Shown here: positions 1 to 7,973 of the stretch, piece after piece
Numbering within the stretch: position 1 is the first letter of the stretch
How the letters are laid out: every line of letters starts with the position of its first letter
NCBI RefSeq assembly: GCF_009758175.1
Contig: NZ_WRPM01000097.1
Coordinates: forward strand, 1-64,000
Direction: 5' to 3'
From: Nesterenkonia alkaliphila
Lineage (GTDB): Bacteria; Actinomycetota; Actinomycetes; Actinomycetales; Micrococcaceae
DNA: 64,000 nucleotides
Made by a program: the position numbers and the translations under genes
Notes under the pieces: model-generated
Database searches by the model: none
What the model saw: only the letters and a program-made list of their open reading frames with translations
What the model was told of the DNA's origin: nothing

Positions 1-1211
1 CCGGAGCGGGCAGGCTGCTGCTGCTGCTGAACCGGTGCAGCGGGCTTCACATATGGCGCCTGCTCGCCCACCAGGTCCAGCACTGCGGGGGAGTCACTGG
101 TGACCGTCATCGGCTGGGCCTTGATGGCGGCCTTGCGCAGCAGGGCCTGGGTGTCGCGGCGCTGCTCGGGCAGCATCACGGTGACCACATCGCCGCTGGA
201 ACCGGCCCGTGCGGTGCGGCCCGAACGGTGCAGATATGCCTTGTGCTCGGCCGGCGGATCCACATGCACCACCAGCTCCACGTTGTCCACATGCACCCCG
301 CGGGCGGCCACATCAGTGGCCACCAGCACCCGCACCCCGTCCCCGCTGAAGGCGGCGAGGTTGCGGTCGCGGGCGTTCTGAGACAGGTTGCCGTGCAGGT
401 CCACCGCAGGGGTGCCCGCTGAGGTCAGCTGCTTGGCCAGCTTCTTGGCCTGGTGCTTGGTGCGGGTGAACAGAATCCGCTTACCGGTGCCGGAGGCCAG
501 CGCCTGTACCAGCGGCTTCTTGTCATCTGCGGAGACCTCAAAGATGTGATGGGTCATCGCCGAGACATGGGAGGTGGGCTCATCCACCGAATGCAGCAGC
601 TCATTGTGCAGGAACCGCTTGACCAGCTTGTCCACCCCGTTGTCCAGCGTGGCGGAGAAGAACATCCGCTGACCATCCTGCGGAGTCTTGGCCAGGATCC
701 GGGTGACCCCGGGCAGGAAGCCCAGGTCAGCCATATGATCTGCCTCATCCAGCACTGTGATCCGCACATCCTCCAGGCTCACCTCGCCCTGGCTCATCAG
801 GTCCTCTAGCCGGCCGGGGCAGGCCACTACGATGTCCACGCCCTTGCGCAGCGCAGCCACCTGGTGCTTCTGGCTCACGCCGCCGAAGATAGTGGTGGTG
901 GTCAGACCCACGGATTCGGCCAGCGGCTCCAACACCGCATTGATCTGGGTCGCCAGTTCACGGGTGGGAGCCAGCACCAGGCCGCGCGGCCGGCGCGATG
1001 CAGTGCGGGCGTGGTTCTGGGCCAACCGGGCCACCAGCGGAAGGGAGAAGGCCAGTGTCTTGCCGGAGCCAGTCTTGCCGCGGCCGAGCACATCGCGGCC
1101 TGTGAGGGTATCCGGCAGAGTCTGCTGCTGGATGGGGAATGCCTGGAACTTGCCCTCGGCGGCCAGAGAACGCACCAGAGGCGCGGGCACACCGAGGTCA
1201 ACAAAAGTCAT
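1..1211 (-). CDS. DEAD-box ATP-dependent RNA helicase (3' end outside window)
   Basis: RNA-unwinding ATPase of superfamily 2. Counting from the ATG that reads leftward from 1211, I can see a Walker A region GKTGSGKT near residues 45-52, the DEAD box at 155-158, the SAT motif at 186-188 and motif VI HRSGRTARAG at 327-336, so both RecA-like lobes are present. A glutamine run (five Q) near residue 395 begins what is probably a low-complexity tail. No stop codon occurs before the window edge, so the C-terminus is missing. The layout resembles RhlE-type helicases used in ribosome assembly and cold adaptation; which subfamily cannot be settled here. It is transcribed away from the FAD/Rieske gene and probably has a long 5' leader. 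Confidence 0.93.
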   Translation of the reverse strand, partial: MTFVDLGVPAPLVRSLAAEGKFQAFPIQQQTLPDTLTGRDVLGRGKTGSGKTLAFSLPLVARLAQNHARTASRRPRGLVLAPTRELATQINAVLEPLAESVGLTTTTIFGGVSQKHQVAALRKGVDIVVACPGRLEDLMSQGEVSLEDVRITVLDEADHMADLGFLPGVTRILAKTPQDGQRMFFSATLDNGVDKLVKRFLHNELLHSVDEPTSHVSAMTHHIFEVSADDKKPLVQALASGTGKRILFTRTKHQAKKLAKQLTSAGTPAVDLHGNLSQNARDRNLAAFSGDGVRVLVATDVAARGVHVDNVELVVHVDPPAEHKAYLHRSGRTARAGSSGDVVTVMLPEQRRDTQALLRKAAIKAQPMTVTSDSPAVLDLVGEQAPYVKPAAPVQQQQQPARS

Positions 1212-1564
1212 GGGTGTATCAGAGATGGCGAATGCCTTTCAGAATGCGCCAGACATCAAGGAGCGGCAGAGTTCTGCGCGCCAGGGGACTGGCTGTGGCG
1301 AAAGCACCGGACGGTGCACTCGGTTCGCCGCGAGAATCACTGCAAGAAGCACCGGCCAGATAAACCTAGCCTGAGCTGAAGAACGTTCCTACGACGCGCG
1401 GCCTGTCAGGGCCGAAGTTCCATTCTACATCACCCCGATCAGTTTCATGCCAACGGACCCGCAGCCCCTGGCTCTGACCAGCAGTTTTCAGGGAAACTTC
1501 AGGCTGGTGTTCAGGCTCCGTCACCAGGATGAGACCCCGTTGCACCCGAGCAGGAGGACATCGG
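1212..1564. other. Intergenic region between divergent genes
   Basis: This 353-base stretch separates the helicase start from the start of the FAD/Rieske gene. It holds the perfect inverted repeat GCACCG-GA-CGGTGC at 1305-1318 and, on the minus strand, a TAGGTT hexamer about 155 bases before the helicase start that could be its -10. The short open frames here have no recognisable similarity and poor start signals, so I call no gene. Confidence 0.5.
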
Positions 1565-3061
1565 ATGAGATCCCTGTGGCTCGATACCCACACCGTCACA
1601 GCAGAGACCCAGCCCTTCCCCGTGGGGCAGAGCTACCAGGCCGCAGTGGTAGGAGCCGGCCTGACCGGACTCACCACCGCAGTGCTGCTGGCGCGGGCAG
1701 GCCTCAGCGTAGTGCTCCTCGAAGCCCGGCATATCGCAGCGGCAGCCACCGGTAACACCACAGCCAAGGTCTCCCTGCTCCAGGGCACCCAACTCTCCAG
1801 CATCCGCGCCCACCGGTCCCAGGAACTACTGCAGGCCTATGTGGAGGGCAACCGTGAGGCGCAGGCCTGGCTCCTGCGGTATCTCGACGAGCGGGGTATC
1901 AGCTATCAGCGGCGCACCGCCTACACGGTGGCGCATACCCCCCAGGGTGCCCAGCTGCTCAACGCGGAGTACGACGCCGCGGTGGCCGCCGGACTGCCCG
2001 TGCACCGCCAGGATTCCACCGAGCTTCCCTACCCGGTGGAATCCGCATTGGCACTGGAGGACCAGGCACAGATCCATCCCGTGGAGGTGCTTGACGCCTT
2101 GGCCGAGGAGCTGGTGGACCGCGGTGGGCAGATCGTAGAGGGCGCCCGGCTGATAGACGCGGACTCCGGTTCGCCGGTGCAGGTAAAGACCACCCAGGGT
2201 GAGCTGCAGGCTGAGCACCTGATTCTGGCCACCGGAGTCCCGGTGCTGGACCGGGGTGGATACTTCGCCAAGCTGAAGGGCCACCGCTCCTATGCGATGG
2301 CGTATCGGCTGCCGCAGGGCACTGTGCTGCCGCAGGGGATGTATCTCAGCGTGGACGAACCCAGCCGCAGCACTCGGACAGTCCTGATCGCAGGGGAGGA
2401 GCTGCTGCTGGTGGGTGGAAACGGACATGTGGTGGGGCGTGCCGATTCGCACTCCGCGGCGGTGGCCCAGATCCAGGACTGGACCCAGCAGCACTTCCCC
2501 GGCGCTGAATGTACCCACAGGTGGTCGGCCCAGGACTACCGGCCGGCAGGCTATGTGCCGTTCTTCGGCCGCCTTCCCCGTGGGGGCGGGAACATCTACC
2601 TGGCTACCGGCTACAACAAATGGGGGATGACCAACGCAGTGGCCGCAGCCCTGGCCATCTCATCAGAGATTCTCGGCGGGCAGATGCCCTGGGCGCAGCA
2701 GCTGGCAGAACGTGGCCCCTCCCTCAAGGGCGCGCTGACCTCGGTGAAGGACAACGCAGAGATCGGTGCGCATATGGCAAAGGACTGGGCCGGTGCCGAG
2801 TTGAGCACACTGCCCGATGAGCCCCCTGTGGAGGGAAGCGGCGTCGTCGGCCGTTCCAGTGGGAAGCCGGTGGCAGTATCCACTGTGGACGGCACCACCC
2901 GGAAGGTCTCAGCCGTCTGCCCGCATATGGGCGGGATCCTGCAGTGGAACGACGCGGAGTGCTCCTGGGACTGCCCCCTGCACGCCTCCCGCTTTGCTCC
3001 CGACGGGACCCTGCTGGAGGGCCCCGCGGTAGACGATCTGAAACCGGCGCAGGGCGAATGA
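1565..3061 (+). CDS. FAD-dependent oxidoreductase with C-terminal Rieske domain
   Basis: A DAO-type flavoprotein fused to a Rieske [2Fe-2S] domain, 498 residues. The dinucleotide-binding motif GAGLTG sits at residues 30-35 after a beta strand. The C-terminus carries the Rieske ligands as C452-x-H454 and C470-x2-H473 (in CPHMGG and CPLHASRF). Bacillus YhfW has the same layout; the substrate is unknown. I chose the ATG at 1565 because AGGAGGA lies 6 bases before it; the upstream in-frame ATG at 1529 has no such site. Probably cytosolic, with electrons passing between FAD and the iron-sulfur centre. It is convergent with tRNA-Val. Confidence 0.9.
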   Translation: MRSLWLDTHTVTAETQPFPVGQSYQAAVVGAGLTGLTTAVLLARAGLSVVLLEARHIAAAATGNTTAKVSLLQGTQLSSIRAHRSQELLQAYVEGNREAQAWLLRYLDERGISYQRRTAYTVAHTPQGAQLLNAEYDAAVAAGLPVHRQDSTELPYPVESALALEDQAQIHPVEVLDALAEELVDRGGQIVEGARLIDADSGSPVQVKTTQGELQAEHLILATGVPVLDRGGYFAKLKGHRSYAMAYRLPQGTVLPQGMYLSVDEPSRSTRTVLIAGEELLLVGGNGHVVGRADSHSAAVAQIQDWTQQHFPGAECTHRWSAQDYRPAGYVPFFGRLPRGGGNIYLATGYNKWGMTNAVAAALAISSEILGGQMPWAQQLAERGPSLKGALTSVKDNAEIGAHMAKDWAGAELSTLPDEPPVEGSGVVGRSSGKPVAVSTVDGTTRKVSAVCPHMGGILQWNDAECSWDCPLHASRFAPDGTLLEGPAVDDLKPAQGE

Positions 3062-3066
3062 ATCGG

Positions 3067-3140
3067 TGCGTCGAGAGGGACTCGAACCCCCGACACCTGC
3101 GGTGTAAACGCAGTGCTCTAACCAACTGAGCTATCGACGC
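3067..3140 (-). tRNA. tRNA-Val (anticodon UAC)
   Basis: On the minus strand the cloverleaf reads acceptor GCGTCGA/TCGACGC with discriminator A. The D arm follows TAGCTCAG, the anticodon arm is CTGCG-TTTACAC-CGCAG, and the T arm is GGGGG-TTCGAGT-CCCTC. The anticodon is UAC, reading GUA. CCA is not encoded. It lies downstream of a terminator, so it probably has its own promoter. Confidence 0.97.
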
Positions 3141-3175
3141 AGGCGCCGCAGAACGGCGCGAGGAGATAGTTTACA

Positions 3176-3218
3176 CAAAAAACGCCGAGCAGGTACCCGC
3201 AGCGGGTCCGGCTCGGCG
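3176..3218 (-). terminator. Rho-independent terminator of the small basic gene
   Basis: A perfect 8-bp stem pairs 3183-3190 with 3211-3218 (CGCCGAGC/GCTCGGCG). On the minus strand it is followed by a run of six T, immediately after the stop codon of the 61-residue gene. Confidence 0.88.
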
Positions 3219-3237
3219 CTGATCTGTGCCTGGGGTA

Positions 3238-3423
3238 TCAGCGGCGGTAGGCGATTCCTTCAAAGGTTCTAAGGTCCCGGGCGGGGGCATCCAGGGGACC
3301 GAAGCCGAAATCCCGGCGTTCTGAGGCGCTGAGCATCTGCAGAATCCGGTTATTGGGGATCGAGGTGCCAGTGGACCGGCGTGCCTTGGACCGTGGGTTG
3401 ATTCTCGCCATCAGTGCGTTCAC
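3238..3423 (-). CDS. Small basic hypothetical protein (61 aa)
   Basis: I do not recognise a characterised family. The start is GTG at 3423, preceded by AAAGGAT at good spacing on the minus strand, and the gene ends just before a strong terminator, so it is probably a real, separately transcribed small gene. The product is rich in Arg and Ser in its first half and ends in IAYRR. It has no signal peptide, no membrane segment and no cysteine. The function is unknown. Confidence 0.65.
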   Translation of the reverse strand: MNALMARINPRSKARRSTGTSIPNNRILQMLSASERRDFGFGPLDAPARDLRTFEGIAYRR

Positions 3424-3555
3424 GTATGCACATCCTTTCTCATGTATGACTAGTTGCTTATGCGAACCAACACGTCCAACCCGAGCCGCACAGGAAACAT
3501 TCCTGTAACACTGGGTTTACACGGGAAATGTGAGCAAGATCTCCGGAATAGGCGG

Positions 3556-4425
3556 TTACTGCTCCGAATTGCGGAAATCCGCGAGTCTGGACTGCTCAGC
3601 GGCGTAGAGGCCGGCCCCAACGATGCCGGCATTATTGGTCAGCTGTGCAGGCATCACCTCGGCTCGCAGACCGGTGACGAAGGGCAGGAAGTCCTCACTG
3701 CGCTTGGAGATTCCGCCGCCGATGATGAAGGTGCTCACCGGTTGGATCCGCTCCAGGTGCTTCAGGTACCTCCGCAGGAGCTCCCCGTACTCGTCCCAGG
3801 GCATCTCCAGGCGTTCCCGCGCTGCCGCGGAGACGATCCGCTCGGCCGGTACTGTGCCCTCGAACTCAATATGGCCCAGCTCGGAATTGGGCACCAGGAC
3901 ACCGTCATGGATGATCGCGGTCCCTACTCCGGTCCCCAGGGTCACCGTCATCACAGTGCCGTCACGGTGCGCCCCGGCACCGAAGCGGGCTTCAGCAAGT
4001 CCGGCAGCATCGGCATCATTGAGAGTGAAGGTGCGCCCAGGCAGGTCCTTAAGCAGTTCCGTTGTGCGGCAGCCGATCCAGGAATCATCAATATTGGGTG
4101 CGGTGAGCACCTCGTTGCTGATCACTATCGCCGGCACGGTGACGCCCACCGCCAGCTCATCCAGGGCGGGGGCCTTCTCCCGGGAGAGCAGCTCGGTGAG
4201 GATCTCGCCGATCACCCCGGCCACTGCCTGCGGAGTCGCCGGCTTCGGAGTGGGGATCCGGACCCGCTTGCCGCTCAGTGAGCCCTTGCGCAGGTTGACG
4301 ATCCCGCCCTTGATTCCGGTGCCGCCCACATCGATGCCGATGGCTCGCTTGGGCAGCTCCGGCAGGCTCATACTCGCTGGGCCGATCGCCTCAGCGGCAG
4401 GGGCAGTCTGATCCGGCTTGGTCAT
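3556..4425 (-). CDS. ppgK: Polyphosphate glucokinase (ROK family)
   Basis: Phosphorylates glucose to glucose 6-phosphate using polyphosphate (and often ATP), in the cytosol; typical of actinobacteria. The 289-residue protein shows the ROK phosphate-binding loop IGIDVGGTGIKGG at 29-41, the sugar and catalytic motif NDADAAG at 136-142 and a second phosphate loop LGTGVGTA at 163-170. Its length fits the PpgK family. The start at 4425 overlaps the end of map by four bases (ATGA), so the two genes are translationally coupled. A later start at residue 19 is possible, since the first 18 residues are not part of the fold. Confidence 0.93.
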   Translation of the reverse strand: MTKPDQTAPAAEAIGPASMSLPELPKRAIGIDVGGTGIKGGIVNLRKGSLSGKRVRIPTPKPATPQAVAGVIGEILTELLSREKAPALDELAVGVTVPAIVISNEVLTAPNIDDSWIGCRTTELLKDLPGRTFTLNDADAAGLAEARFGAGAHRDGTVMTVTLGTGVGTAIIHDGVLVPNSELGHIEFEGTVPAERIVSAAARERLEMPWDEYGELLRRYLKHLERIQPVSTFIIGGGISKRSEDFLPFVTGLRAEVMPAQLTNNAGIVGAGLYAAEQSRLADFRNSEQ

Positions 4426-5315
4426 GAGTCTCCTTCAGTGGGCAGAGTGAGGATTTCGGCACCCTCATCGGTGATCAGCACAGTGTGCTCAAACTGGGCG
4501 GTGCGCTTCCGGTCCCTGGTGACAGCGGTCCAGCCGTCCTCCCACATATCCCAGTGCCGGGTGCCCAGGGTGAGCATCGGCTCCACAGTGAAGACCATGC
4601 CGGGCTCAATGGGCTGGGAGTATTCCGGGGCGGCGTCGTAATGGGGAATCACCAGCCCGGTGTGGAACGCCGGGCCCACCCCATGGCCGATGAACTCATG
4701 GACGGTCCCATAGCCGAAGCGGCGGGCGTAGACCTCAATGGCGCGGCCGATCACATTGATGGGCCGCCCCGGCTTGGCCGCGCGGATACCGCGCATCATC
4801 GCCTCCTGGGTCCGCTCCACCAAAAGCCGGGACTCCTCGTCCACCTCGCCCACCATGAAAGTGACGTTGTGGTCTCCGTGGGCACCGTCCAGATAGGCGG
4901 TGATGTCCAGGTTCACGATGTCGCCGTCTTTGAGCACTGTGGAGTCGGGGATGCCATGGCAGACCACCTCATTGATCGAGGTGCAGATCGATTTGGGGAA
5001 GCCCCGGTAGCTGAGGCAGCTGGGATATGCGCCGCGTTCGATGAGGTAGTTGTGCGCGAAGGCATCCAGCTCATCGGTGGTGACACCGGGTTTGACGAGT
5101 CTGCCGGTGGCCACCATGGCATCTGCCGCCAGCCGGGCGGCCCGGCGGATCCTGGCCACGGTCTCCGCATCGAAGCTGTCCGGGCCGGTGTATTTGGGGG
5201 GTTCCGGCAGCCCCACATAGTTGGGTCTGTCAATGTGCTCGGGAATCGGGCGCTGAGGTGAGACCGTGCCCCGGGTGAGGGTGCCCACCGGCGCCTGGGA
5301 AAGAGCTGAAGCCAT
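4422..5315 (-). CDS. map: Methionine aminopeptidase, type I
   Basis: Removes the initiator methionine from nascent proteins. All five metal ligands of the pita-bread fold are visible: D137, D148, H211 (in GHGVGP), E245 (in FTVEPML) and E276 (in QFEHTVLIT). At 297 residues it is longer than the E. coli enzyme because of an N-terminal extension of about 45 residues containing a PEPP-type segment, as in mycobacterial MapB-like enzymes. A TAGGAT box 7 bases before the ATG suggests a leaderless transcript. It is the first gene of the map-ppgK operon and is divergent from a 56-residue gene. Confidence 0.96.
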   Translation of the reverse strand: MASALSQAPVGTLTRGTVSPQRPIPEHIDRPNYVGLPEPPKYTGPDSFDAETVARIRRAARLAADAMVATGRLVKPGVTTDELDAFAHNYLIERGAYPSCLSYRGFPKSICTSINEVVCHGIPDSTVLKDGDIVNLDITAYLDGAHGDHNVTFMVGEVDEESRLLVERTQEAMMRGIRAAKPGRPINVIGRAIEVYARRFGYGTVHEFIGHGVGPAFHTGLVIPHYDAAPEYSQPIEPGMVFTVEPMLTLGTRHWDMWEDGWTAVTRDRKRTAQFEHTVLITDEGAEILTLPTEGDS

Positions 5316-5322
5316 GGCCGCA

Positions 5323-5328
5323 ATCCTA
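5323..5328 (-). promoter_or_regulatory. -10 box for map (leaderless)
   Basis: TAGGAT on the minus strand lies 7 bases before the map ATG. It fits the TANNNT-N6-8-start pattern seen at many genes in this window. Confidence 0.6.
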
Positions 5329-5349
5329 TCGGTCAGCCCCCGAGGGGCG

Positions 5350-5355
5350 TAGTCT
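5350..5355 (+). promoter_or_regulatory. -10 box for the 56-aa gene (leaderless)
   Basis: TAGTCT is followed after 6 bases by the GTG at 5362. No ribosome binding site fits between them. Confidence 0.55.
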
Positions 5356-5361
5356 GGGAGT

Positions 5362-5532
5362 GTGAGCGACTACTGGTACAACATGACCACAGGAGAGGTG
5401 GAGCAGGGAGCCCGGTCCAGTTGGAGGCACCTGCTGGGCCCGTATCCCTCCTATGCTGAGGCCGCCCGCGCGTTGGAGAAAGTAGAGGAGCGCAATAGGG
5501 CCTGGGAGGAAGACGACGAGGACGCCGATTAG
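5362..5532 (+). CDS. Conserved small actinobacterial protein (56 aa)
   Basis: The GTG-initiated frame begins VSDYWYNMTTGEVEQG and continues through GPYP, an alpha-helical AEAARALEKV and an acidic tail ending EDDEDAD. Short proteins with the pattern YWYN-TGEVE-GPYP-EAxxALE are, as far as I recall, widespread in actinobacteria; the function is unknown. The helix-strand pattern loosely resembles a SPOR-like fragment. The gene is divergent from map with only 46 bases between the starts, so both promoters share that gap. It is easily missed because of its length. Confidence 0.72.
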   Translation: MSDYWYNMTTGEVEQGARSSWRHLLGPYPSYAEAARALEKVEERNRAWEEDDEDAD

Positions 5533-5638
5533 TCAGGTCTGAGGCACGGGCGCAGCCAAGTCCCGACTTCGGGTCCTGTGGCCGGCCAGGCCTTGCCGAC
5601 CCTAGGCGACCCGTGCCCGCCGCCGGGAGAGGCGCTGC
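5533..5638. other. Structured convergent intergenic region
   Basis: Between the 56-residue gene and panB, which converge, GGCACGGG at 5543-5550 pairs with CCCGTGCC at 5610-5617. Smaller hairpins lie inside it (CCCGA-CTT-CGGG, GGCCGGCC). There is no T run, so this is at best a factor-assisted terminator. Confidence 0.35.
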
Positions 5639-6529
5639 TCAGAACATGTGCTCCTGGGCGGGGAACTTCCCCTCCCGGACCTCTGATTGGAAGCTCTGCA
5701 CCGCTTCGGTGATGATGCCGCGCAGATCCGCGTACTGCTTGACGAACCGCGGCAGCCGGCCGCCCTGCTGTGCCGGCTGGTTCAGCCCCAGCATGTCCTG
5801 CCACACCAGTACCTGACCGGTGGTGGCGCTGCCGGCCCCGATCCCGATAGTGGGTACCCGCAGCGAGGCCTCCAGCTCAGCGGCCAGCTCAGCGGGGATC
5901 ATCTCCACCAGCAGGCAGAAGGCCCCTGCCTCCTCCAAGGCGGCAGCATCAGCCAGCACCTGCTGGGCATGCTCCCCGCGCCCCTGCACCCGGAACCCGC
6001 CCAGCTGATGCTCGGCCTGAGGGGTGAACCCAGCGTGGGCCATCACCGGGATCCCGGCATCCACCACAGCCTCGACATGTGCAGCCAACCCGGCATGGGC
6101 CTCCATCTTCACAGCATGGACCCCGGCCTCCTTCATGAACCGCACAGCTGTGTGCACGGCCTGCTCGGGAGAAACCTGGTAGCTGCCGAAGGGCAGATCA
6201 GCCACCACCAGTGCCCGCTTGGCCCCATTGACCACAGATTTGGCGTAGACCAGCAGCTCATCCACCGTGATGCTCAGCGTGGAGGCGCTGCCCTGCATCA
6301 CATTGGCCGCCGAGTCGCCCACCAGCAGCACCTCAATGCCGGCTGCGTCGAAAACCTCCGCCATCATCGCGTCATAGGCGGTGAGCATCGCGAACCGCTG
6401 CCCCTCCTGCTTGAACCGCTGCAGGTGGTGCGTGCGGATCCGAGCCGGCTTGCGGGCAGCCGGTACCAGTGCGGCGTCGTTGTTCTGTGCCACCCCGCCG
6501 TAGGGGGCGGACTGTTCATCATTGGACAT
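5639..6529 (-). CDS. panB: 3-methyl-2-oxobutanoate hydroxymethyltransferase
   Basis: First committed step of pantothenate and CoA synthesis: ketopantoate from 2-oxoisovalerate and methylene-tetrahydrofolate. The sequence has the family blocks MLTAYDAMMAEVFDAAG, LLVGDSAANVMQG, ADLPFGSYQ, VKMEAHAG, the PVMAHAGFTPQ segment, and GIGAGSATTGQVLVWQDMLG near the C-terminus. I take the ATG at 6529 (296 residues, beginning MSNDEQ): TAGTCT lies 7 bases before it, implying a leaderless start. A GTG 21 codons upstream would add non-conserved sequence. PanB next to GlnA2-GlnE matches mycobacterial gene order. Confidence 0.95.
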   Translation of the reverse strand: MSNDEQSAPYGGVAQNNDAALVPAARKPARIRTHHLQRFKQEGQRFAMLTAYDAMMAEVFDAAGIEVLLVGDSAANVMQGSASTLSITVDELLVYAKSVVNGAKRALVVADLPFGSYQVSPEQAVHTAVRFMKEAGVHAVKMEAHAGLAAHVEAVVDAGIPVMAHAGFTPQAEHQLGGFRVQGRGEHAQQVLADAAALEEAGAFCLLVEMIPAELAAELEASLRVPTIGIGAGSATTGQVLVWQDMLGLNQPAQQGGRLPRFVKQYADLRGIITEAVQSFQSEVREGKFPAQEHMF

Positions 6530-6536
6530 AGCCTCA

Positions 6537-6542
6537 AGACTA
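6537..6542 (-). promoter_or_regulatory. -10 box for panB (leaderless)
   Basis: TAGTCT on the minus strand ends 7 bases before the panB ATG. Confidence 0.55.
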
Positions 6543-6629
6543 CTCCGCGGCACAGGTGCGGTTGGGTAGAGTAGGCAGCGCCGGAGGACCACCGGCCCCT
6601 AACCCATTTTCAGGAGGCGGAAGACGCAT

Positions 6630-7970
6630 ATGGACCGTCAGCAGGAGTTTGTACTGCGCACCATTGAGGAGCGCGACGTCCGTTTTGTCCGGCTGTGGTT
6701 CTCTGATGTGGTCGGTGCCCTGAAATCGGTGGCGCTGGCCCCGGCAGAGGTGGAGGGCGCCTTCGCCGAGGGCCTGGGGTTCGACGGGTCATCGATCGAG
6801 GGGCTCTCCCGGGTCTTCGAATCTGACATGCTGCTCAAGCCCGATCCCTCCAGCTTCCAGATCCTGCCCTGGCGCGGTGAGGACGAGCCGACTGCCCGGA
6901 TGTTCTGCGACATCCTCACCCCGGACCAGGAATCAGCCCTGGGCGACCCCCGCTATGTACTGCGCCGCCAGCTCGACGCCGCCGGGGATATGGGCTTCAC
7001 CTGCTACACCCACCCGGAGATCGAGTTCTACCTGCTGGCCTCGGAGGAGCTCGACGCCGCCGGCCGGCCGGTGCCTGCCGATAACGCCGGGTACTTCGAC
7101 CACATCACCGGCTCGGTGGCCCAGGACCTGCGCCGGCACACGGTGAACATGCTGGAGGCTGTGGGCATCTCGGTGGAGTTCAGCCATAACGAGGTGGGCC
7201 CGGGGCAGAACGAGATCGATCTGCGCTACGCCGATGCGCTAACCACCGCGGACAATATCCTCACCTTCCGCACTATCGTCAAAGAGGTGGCGCTGGCCCA
7301 CGGCAAATATGCCAGCTTCATGCCCAAGCCCTTCAGCGAGCATCCCGGCTCGGCCATGCACACCCACTTCAGCCTCTTCGAGGGCGATACCAACGCGTTC
7401 TACGCGCCCAACGCCGAGTTCAACCTCTCCACCACCGGCCGGCAGTTCATCGCCGGGGTGCTGACCCACGCTCCGGAGTTCAGCGCGGTGACCAACCAGT
7501 TCGTGAACTCCTATAAGCGTCTCTGGGGCGGGGGAGAGGCCCCCAGCCACATCTCCTGGGGCCACAACAACCGCTCGGCGCTGATCCGGGTGCCGCTGTA
7601 TAAGCCCACCAAGGGCGGCTCAGCCCGGGTGGAGTTCCGCGGTATCGACTCCGCAGCCAACCCCTACCTGGCCTATGCGGTGGTGCTGGGCGCCGGACTC
7701 AAAGGCATCAAGGAAGGCTACGAGCTGGCCGACCCGGTCACCGAGGACGTCTGGAGCCTGAGCACCGCTGAGCGGAAGGTACTGGGCCTGCGCCCGCTGC
7801 CGGGCACCCTGCACGAGGCCCTGCGCCAGATGGAGGACTCTGAGCTGGTGGCCGGGATCCTGGGGGAGCAGGTGTTCGATAACTTCCTGCGCAATAAGCG
7901 CCAGGAGTGGGATGAGTACCGGGTCAACGTCTCACCCTTCGAGATCACCAAGTACCTCGGTATGGTCTAA
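6630..7970 (+). CDS. glnA2: Glutamine synthetase type I, GlnA2 subgroup
   Basis: A GSI-fold enzyme of 446 residues, the size of mycobacterial GlnA2. The ATP and glutamate site motifs are present: KPFSEHPGSAMHTHFS, the NSYKRL block and NNRSALIRVP. The adenylylation tyrosine of GlnA1-type enzymes is replaced by W375 (DVWSLS), so GlnE cannot modify this protein at the usual site. AGGAGG precedes the ATG. glnE follows after three bases, so they are co-transcribed. GlnA2-type enzymes vary in activity: some are real glutamine synthetases, others act on glutamylpolyamines. Which applies here is open. Confidence 0.93.
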   Translation: MDRQQEFVLRTIEERDVRFVRLWFSDVVGALKSVALAPAEVEGAFAEGLGFDGSSIEGLSRVFESDMLLKPDPSSFQILPWRGEDEPTARMFCDILTPDQESALGDPRYVLRRQLDAAGDMGFTCYTHPEIEFYLLASEELDAAGRPVPADNAGYFDHITGSVAQDLRRHTVNMLEAVGISVEFSHNEVGPGQNEIDLRYADALTTADNILTFRTIVKEVALAHGKYASFMPKPFSEHPGSAMHTHFSLFEGDTNAFYAPNAEFNLSTTGRQFIAGVLTHAPEFSAVTNQFVNSYKRLWGGGEAPSHISWGHNNRSALIRVPLYKPTKGGSARVEFRGIDSAANPYLAYAVVLGAGLKGIKEGYELADPVTEDVWSLSTAERKVLGLRPLPGTLHEALRQMEDSELVAGILGEQVFDNFLRNKRQEWDEYRVNVSPFEITKYLGMV

Positions 7971-7973
7971 GGC

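Noticed and set aside
1366-1599. 77-residue frame on the minus strand between the helicase and the oxidoreductase
   Set aside because: No ribosome binding site or -10 at the start, no recognisable domain, and it overlaps the start of the oxidoreductase gene.
3067-3140. Integration site of a mobile element at tRNA-Val
   Set aside because: There is no integrase, no repeated 3' tRNA fragment in the window, and the flanking genes look like core genome.
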